A stretch of DNA of 9,858 nt from positions 1-9,858 of the forward strand of contig CAZESH010000154.1 in the NCBI GenBank assembly GCA_964514665.1, given 5' to 3'. This stretch comes from CAZESH01 sp964514665 (GTDB lineage Bacteria > Bacillota > Bacilli > Paenibacillales > KCTC-25726). Shown piece by piece: positions 5,029 to 9,858 of this stretch (position 1 is its first letter; each line of letters begins with the position of its first letter). The notes below the pieces were generated by a model. The model searched no databases. It was not told where the DNA came from and saw only the letters and a program-made list of their open reading frames with translations. A program made the translations under genes and the position numbers.

Positions 5029-7245
5029 ATGAGGGTAATCACTAAATATGTTTGCATAAAACAACACGATATTCAGGACTGCGGAGCCGCGTGTCTGGCC
5101 ACCATCTGCAAACAATACGGTTTAAAATATCCCATATCGAAAATACGCGAAATTGCCGGGACGGATAAGCAGGGAACGAACGCATACGGGTTAGTCAAGG
5201 CGGCGGAACAACTCGGGTTTACCGCCAAAGGCGTCAAAGGTAATCAGGAAGCTTTTTTTGAAGAATTTCCGCTTCCTGCGATTGCACATGTCATCATTGA
5301 TCAGTCACTGCTGCACTATGTGGTCATTCACAAGATCACGAAGAAAGAAGTGACTGTCGCCGATCCGGCCAAAGGCATCGTCAAGTACGCGCCCGAGGAT
5401 TTTTTCAAAATCTGGAGCGGCATTCTGATCTTGATGGTGCCGACGCCGAAGTTCCAAAAAGGCGACCATACGAAGGGGCTGTTTGCGCGCTTCATTCATC
5501 TGCTGCTGCCGCAGAAACGCTTGTTGACCGGCATCTTTTTCGCTTCGATTTTATATACGGTTTTGGGGATCTTGGGCGCTTTTTATTTCAAATTCTTGTT
5601 GGATGAAATTTTGCCGTACGGCTTGCACAAAACGCTGAACATTATCTCGGTCGGCATTATTCTGCTCACCTTGTTCAAGGTGCTGCTCAGCGCCTTCAGA
5701 AGCCAGATGCTGCTTTACTTGAGCCAAAAGCTGGACATTTCCTTGATTCTCGGTTATTACCATCATGTGCTGAAGCTGCCGATGAATTTCTTCGGAACAC
5801 GCAAAGCGGGGGAAGTCATCTCCAGGCTGATGGACGCCTCGAAGGTGCGGGATGCGATCTCCGGCGCGGCCTTGACGATCATGGTCGATACGCTGATGGC
5901 GATTGTCGGCGGCGCGATTCTGTACGCGCAAAGCGCTTTTTTGTTCGGTGTAACGGCGATTATCATTCCGCTATATGTCGCCATCGTCTGGGCGTTTCAC
6001 AAACCGTTCGAGCGTCTTAATCGCAAGCAGATGGAGAATAATGCGCAGCTCACATCTTATGTCTTCGAATCGATCAATGGAATCGAAACCGTCAAAGCCT
6101 ATAATGCGGAAGATAAAGCGATTTTTCAGACGGAGAAAAAATTTGTTCATTTGCTGAAATCGATTTTCACCTTCGGTTGGGTGCATAATCTGCAGGGCTC
6201 GATCAAGGGGTTTGTGCAGGCGGTCGGAGGGATCGTCATTTTGTGGGTGGGCGCTTCCCAGGTAATGGCAGGCAATATGACGATGGGGCAGCTCATCACC
6301 TATAATGCTTTGTTGGCTTATTTTCTCGACCCGATCCAGAATTTGATCAACCTGCAATCCGGATTGCAGACAGCGGTAGTAGCGGCAGACAGATTGGGAG
6401 AAATACTCGATCTGGAGCCGGAGAAGGCTGAAGACGAGGAGAAGAAGATCCATCCGGCATCGCTCAAAGGCGAAATCACGATCAACAATCTGGATTTCCG
6501 CTACGGTACGCGCGAGTTGGTGCTGAAGAATATTAACTTGACCATCCATTCCGGGGAGAAGGTGGCGTTTGTCGGCGAGAGCGGCTCGGGAAAAACGACG
6601 CTGATCAAGCTGCTGATGCACTTTTACGGCTGTGAAAAAGGTGAAATTTTGTACAATGAAAACAATATCAAGGATATGAATATAGATGCGTTAAGGCAAA
6701 AGATCGCCTATATTCCCCAGGATACGTTCTTCTTCAGCGGGACGATCAGAGAAAATCTCTGTCTCGGCATCGACGAACAAACGGAGCTTGGGCATATCAT
6801 AGAGGCGTGCAAAGCGGCGCGGGCACATGATTTTGTCAATAAGTTCCCGCTTCGCTACAACACGATGCTGGAGGAGAACGCCTCGAATTTGTCGGGCGGA
6901 CAAAAACAGCGGTTGGCGATTGCACGGGCCATTCTGAAAAATCCCGATATTCTCGTTATGGACGAGGCGACCAGCAACCTCGATTCGACAACGGAGAAGG
7001 CGATTGCCGATACGATCAACGGATTTGAGGGCATTACCACGATTATGATCGCGCACCGTTTAAGCACCATTATGCGCTGTGACCGGATCTTTGTGATGGA
7101 AAACGGGGAAATCATCGATTCAGGCAAGCACAGAGAACTGATGAACCGCAAAGGGAAATACTACGAGCTTTGGAAGGATCAATTGCCGGAAGCATCGAAG
7201 GAAACGGATGAGGGCCGCCGCAAGGATCTGGAGGAAGCGATATGA
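5029..7245 (+). CDS. Peptidase-containing (C39) bacteriocin ABC transporter
   Basis: This membrane exporter cuts double-glycine leaders and pumps out the mature peptides. Domains, numbered from ATG 5029 (738 residues): the N-terminal C39 peptidase (about 1-140) has Cys18 in DIQDCGAACLATI, His96 (LHYVV) and Asp112 (ADPAKG). A six-helix membrane domain spans about 160-455. The ATPase has Walker A GESGSGKTT (516-524), Q-loop Gln564, signature LSGGQ (621-625), Walker B ILVMDEA (641-647) and switch His676. All key residues are present, so it should be active. ATG 5020 would add three residues, but GGAAGGA (5012-5018) is then almost touching; from ATG 5029 the spacing is 10 bp. Base composition rises from AT-rich to about half GC within the first 60 bp. 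A 114-bp stretch (5719-5832) is nearly identical to the relic at 3350-3463. It overlaps the HlyD-like gene by 4 bp. Confidence 0.95.
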   Translation: MRVITKYVCIKQHDIQDCGAACLATICKQYGLKYPISKIREIAGTDKQGTNAYGLVKAAEQLGFTAKGVKGNQEAFFEEFPLPAIAHVIIDQSLLHYVVIHKITKKEVTVADPAKGIVKYAPEDFFKIWSGILILMVPTPKFQKGDHTKGLFARFIHLLLPQKRLLTGIFFASILYTVLGILGAFYFKFLLDEILPYGLHKTLNIISVGIILLTLFKVLLSAFRSQMLLYLSQKLDISLILGYYHHVLKLPMNFFGTRKAGEVISRLMDASKVRDAISGAALTIMVDTLMAIVGGAILYAQSAFLFGVTAIIIPLYVAIVWAFHKPFERLNRKQMENNAQLTSYVFESINGIETVKAYNAEDKAIFQTEKKFVHLLKSIFTFGWVHNLQGSIKGFVQAVGGIVILWVGASQVMAGNMTMGQLITYNALLAYFLDPIQNLINLQSGLQTAVVAADRLGEILDLEPEKAEDEEKKIHPASLKGEITINNLDFRYGTRELVLKNINLTIHSGEKVAFVGESGSGKTTLIKLLMHFYGCEKGEILYNENNIKDMNIDALRQKIAYIPQDTFFFSGTIRENLCLGIDEQTELGHIIEACKAARAHDFVNKFPLRYNTMLEENASNLSGGQKQRLAIARAILKNPDILVMDEATSNLDSTTEKAIADTINGFEGITTIMIAHRLSTIMRCDRIFVMENGEIIDSGKHRELMNRKGKYYELWKDQLPEASKETDEGRRKDLEEAI
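5719..5835 (+). repeat. Direct repeat copy 2 (copy 1 is the exporter relic at 3350-3469)
   Basis: This part of the transporter's membrane domain matches 3350-3469 with 3 substitutions in the first 114 bp plus a 3-bp ATG insertion in the upstream copy. Both copies point the same way, 2369 bp apart. Recombination between them would delete the GyrI-like gene, all three peptide genes and the 5' part of the transporter. Confidence 0.88.
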
Positions 7246-8615
7246 ATGTCATGATCAGGGATTTGAAGGAAATGACGGACAGCCGGGAGCTGCTGGAAGC
7301 GCGAACACATCCGTTCATTACCTGGTTTGTCGCGATCTTGGGTGTGATTCTGCTTGCTGCCTTGACTTGGGCATTTTTCGGTGAAATCGACATCGTGGTG
7401 AAAGCAAATGGCGTCGTACGCCCGAACGCCAAGGTCAGCCGAATCACCAGTGCGGTTACCGGAAAAGTGCAGGATGTCGCGTATAAGGCCGGGGAAAAAG
7501 TGCAAAAAGGTCAGCCTCTATATACGCTGGATCTGGAAAATTTGGACGATCAAAAGCACGATCTGAATGAGCAGCTTACGGCAGCGGATTCGGATTTTCG
7601 CAAGCTCGAGGCTTTTCGTGATGAGATCATGCGCAAGGGAATCGATAGCATGGCTGAGAATGTCATCGGTGCAGATCAACTGCTTGAGGGGCAGACGTCC
7701 GCCAAAAAGCTGCAAATGGATCTGATCAGCGTCACTAATAATCTCCAAGACACCAAGCGGGAATTGGACAATCTGCTCACGCTTAAGCAATCGATGGATC
7801 TGAACCGCAACTTGTTTACGGACCAAGAGAGCCCTTATTACAATAAATTCCTCGATTTTGAAATCAAAAAACAGCAGTTTGAATCTCAAGCACAAAGCGC
7901 GCAGGAACAGTTTAAGAAAATGGTGAGCGACGACACCGGCGGAGAGGCAAAAAGAGCGGTTTCCGATGCGGAATTGACCTTGAATAATTACGTTAACGGT
8001 TTTACTCTGGACGTCAAAAACCAAATCGAGCAAAACCGGCAGCAATTGAAGGGATTAAAGATTAATCAGGACAAGCTGCTGCTGCAAATCAACGATACGA
8101 TTCGCCAGAATAACAATCAGATCAACGATTTGAACGGCCAAATGCAGACACTCTCCACGGAAATTTCCAATCGGAAGGTAACCGCGCCGATCGACGGTAC
8201 GGTCAATGTCATCGCAGACCTGAGCAGAGGCGAGCTTCTGCAAGCGGGAACAGAGGTTTTGTCGATTGTCCCCGACAATAATTCGGAATATATCGTTCAG
8301 TTGGTGGTACAAAACAGGGACATCGGCAACCTTCATAACGGTGATCGGATCCAATACAATTTCTTGGCTCTTCCCTCCAAAGAATACGGGACATTGAAGG
8401 GAACGATTCAGACGATTTCAGCCGATGCCCGTTCCGATCAACAAAGCGGAGCCAGCTACTATTTGGTGGATGCAACCTTGGACAATAAACCGCTTTACAA
8501 CAAAAAGGGAGAAGAAGCCATGATTAAAGTCGGCATGCAGACAGAAGCCCATGTCATTACCAGAAGCGAAAAAATAATAAACTACCTGCTCGAAAAGCTT
8601 GATTTGAAGCAATGA
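7242..8615 (+). CDS. HlyD-family bacteriocin export accessory protein
   Basis: This is the membrane-fusion-type partner of the C39 ABC transporter, of the kind found with Gram-positive double-glycine exporters (LcnD/MesE type). The 457 residues show a short cytoplasmic end, one membrane helix (about 26-46) and a first half-lipoyl segment (RITSAVTGKVQDVAYKAGEK, about 67-86, continuing to 98). A long glutamine/asparagine-rich coiled coil follows (about 100-305). The second half-lipoyl segment begins KVTAPIDGTVNVIADLSRG, and a beta-barrel ends the protein. It starts at ATG 7242, overlapping the transporter's stop as ATGA, with GGAGG (7230-7234) 7 bp upstream inside the transporter gene, so the two are translationally coupled. 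The length fits the family and nothing looks broken. It most likely guides peptides through the cell envelope in a complex with the transporter. Confidence 0.92.
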   Translation: MNVMIRDLKEMTDSRELLEARTHPFITWFVAILGVILLAALTWAFFGEIDIVVKANGVVRPNAKVSRITSAVTGKVQDVAYKAGEKVQKGQPLYTLDLENLDDQKHDLNEQLTAADSDFRKLEAFRDEIMRKGIDSMAENVIGADQLLEGQTSAKKLQMDLISVTNNLQDTKRELDNLLTLKQSMDLNRNLFTDQESPYYNKFLDFEIKKQQFESQAQSAQEQFKKMVSDDTGGEAKRAVSDAELTLNNYVNGFTLDVKNQIEQNRQQLKGLKINQDKLLLQINDTIRQNNNQINDLNGQMQTLSTEISNRKVTAPIDGTVNVIADLSRGELLQAGTEVLSIVPDNNSEYIVQLVVQNRDIGNLHNGDRIQYNFLALPSKEYGTLKGTIQTISADARSDQQSGASYYLVDATLDNKPLYNKKGEEAMIKVGMQTEAHVITRSEKIINYLLEKLDLKQ

Positions 8616-8644
8616 TTTCGGGATCACAAAAGGAGAGCTTCATA

Positions 8645-9858
8645 TTGAAAAAATATACCGGGATCGTCCTGATTGTTGTGATCAGCTTGTGCGTTTTTCC
8701 GTTTTCCGTTTATGCGGACAGTTCATCCGCCGATGCCGGTACCGGTGCTTTCGATTCGGTGAAGGAAGCGATGAAGCTGCTGCAGACCTTTGACCTGCAA
8801 AATGTCAGCGAGGATGAGCTGAAGAAAGCCGCCATTCAAGGCATGATCGATTATATCCATGATCCGTACACCGTTTATTATGATGCAGCCGAGCAAGATC
8901 GGTTCATGAATGTGCTGAACAGTCAGAAAGTCGGACTGGGCATCCGCTTTGATGCGGACACTGCCGATCCGAGGGTCAAGCAGGTTTTTGCAAAATCGCC
9001 GGCGGAGAAAGCAGGGCTTCAAGCCGGGGATGTACTGTTATCCATCGATTCCCTTTCATTGGATGGTTCGGGTGCGATTCAGCAATTGACCGATTATCTA
9101 GATTTGAAAAAAGCGGGCGACCAGGTGACGCTTAAAATCGAGAGAAACAGCCAAGTCCGCCAGGTTGCGATTGTTCTGGACTTGTTCGAAGCCCCCTCTG
9201 TTATAGCCAATATGCTCCCCGATGGAATCGGATATATGCGGCTGCTGATTTTCTCGCAGGGCGCGGACCGGCAATTTGACGAGTCTCTGCAGCATTTGAA
9301 GGACAGCGGCTTGAAAAGCCTGGTTATTGATCTGCGCGATAATCCGGGAGGATTAATAGACGTGGCTGGTCATATTGCCGGCGATTTGATGAATAAAGAC
9401 ACGCTCTTGATTTCCAAAGATAAAGACGGCAAAGAATCAAAGGTGTCGTTCAGCGGCGCTTCGCCAGTATCCGTGCCCATCGTGGTGCTGGTCAATGAGC
9501 ACAGCGCCAGCGCGTCGGAAGTTCTGGCTGGCGCGCTGCAGGATTACGGACGGGCGACGATCGTCGGGACGACCACCTATGGAAAAGGCGTATTCCAGCG
9601 CATCTTTCCTCTGCTGACCGGGGGCGGGATGCTTAAAATAACGACTGACGAATATTTTACGCCGAAGGGACATCCGGTCAATCGGATCGGCATTCATCCC
9701 GATGTGGCAGAATCCGCGTCGGCCGCACAATTGATCCGCGCTTTCCAACTGGCAGGACTTAAGAAAACGAAGCTGAAAATCGCGGATCATCAATTGACGA
9801 TAGATCAGACCGATTTTCCGGAGAAAGTGACGCTGCTGCGCCAAGACGGGAAGTGGCT
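8645..9858 (+). CDS. Secreted S41-family (CtpA/Tsp-like) serine protease, 3' end outside the window
   Basis: 404 codons are readable and no stop occurs before the window ends. The start is TTG 8645: AAAGGAG (8629-8635) stands 9 bp before it and it opens a clear signal peptide (MKK, hydrophobic core, cut near VYA-DS at residue 24), while the first in-frame ATG (8771) lies beyond that signal. Then come a C-terminal-processing-peptidase N-terminal helix region (about 35-85), a PDZ domain (about 92-182; AEKAGLQAGDVLLSID) and the S41 core. The catalytic Ser289 (SASASE), Lys314 (TYGKG), 25 residues later, and Gln318 have the spacing known for Tsp/CtpB enzymes, so it should be active outside the cytoplasmic membrane. 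It follows the HlyD-like gene by 29 bp, so it is probably in the same operon. Possible roles are trimming or destroying peptides, processing envelope proteins, or signal control; the substrate is unknown. Confidence 0.92.
   Translation, partial: MKKYTGIVLIVVISLCVFPFSVYADSSSADAGTGAFDSVKEAMKLLQTFDLQNVSEDELKKAAIQGMIDYIHDPYTVYYDAAEQDRFMNVLNSQKVGLGIRFDADTADPRVKQVFAKSPAEKAGLQAGDVLLSIDSLSLDGSGAIQQLTDYLDLKKAGDQVTLKIERNSQVRQVAIVLDLFEAPSVIANMLPDGIGYMRLLIFSQGADRQFDESLQHLKDSGLKSLVIDLRDNPGGLIDVAGHIAGDLMNKDTLLISKDKDGKESKVSFSGASPVSVPIVVLVNEHSASASEVLAGALQDYGRATIVGTTTYGKGVFQRIFPLLTGGGMLKITTDEYFTPKGHPVNRIGIHPDVAESASAAQLIRAFQLAGLKKTKLKIADHQLTIDQTDFPEKVTLLRQDGKW

Noticed and set aside
8645..8720. Lipoprotein signal in the S41 protease
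   Set aside because: The cysteine at residue 16 lies inside the hydrophobic core and follows Ser-Leu, not a small residue at -1 as a lipobox needs. A type I cut after VYA is more likely.

Overview
The window looks like chromosomal DNA from a Gram-positive, endospore-former-type Firmicute (order Bacillales, perhaps Paenibacillaceae). The reasons are strong AGGAGG/GAGGTGAT ribosome binding sites, TTG and GTG starts, an RskA-type anti-sigma domain and a bacteriocin export module of the Gram-positive kind. This assignment is inference from style, not from a marker gene. All recognised genes are on the + strand.

Layout. (1) 1-618: end of an anti-sigma-factor-like membrane protein and a good intrinsic terminator. 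(2) 619-2830: a promoter region with stacked dyads, a seven-helix membrane histidine kinase and an overlapping NarL/FixJ-type response regulator. (3) About 2840-5010: a clearly AT-rich island. It carries a small three-helix membrane protein, a decayed 140-bp piece of an exporter gene, a GyrI-like/DUF5085-like protein and three tiny genes. Two of the tiny genes encode double-glycine-leader peptides, each with a GxxxG motif in its mature part. The third encodes a leaderless membrane peptide whose C-terminal half resembles the first bacteriocin peptide. (4) 5020-9858: higher-GC export genes, namely a C39-peptidase ABC transporter, a HlyD-like accessory protein (4-bp overlap) and a signal-peptide-bearing S41/CtpA-like protease that runs off the window.

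Proposed working. The kinase and regulator sense a signal and may activate two near-identical promoters (2844-2894 and 3690-3740). Each has two GGTACY boxes 16 bp apart, then exactly 22 bp, then a TATNAT -10 box with no good -35. One lies before the small membrane protein and one before the GyrI-like gene, and the second probably drives the peptide/export operon. The two peptides would be cut after GG and exported by the C39 transporter with the HlyD protein. The leaderless look-alike is the best immunity candidate. A hairpin after the second peptide gene could make the peptides more abundant than the downstream products.

The most interesting points are the probable undescribed two-peptide (class IIb) bacteriocin, its leaderless mimic, the twin regulated promoters, and a 97% identical exporter fragment upstream. 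That fragment suggests the AT-rich peptide cassette was exchanged or rearranged next to a resident exporter.
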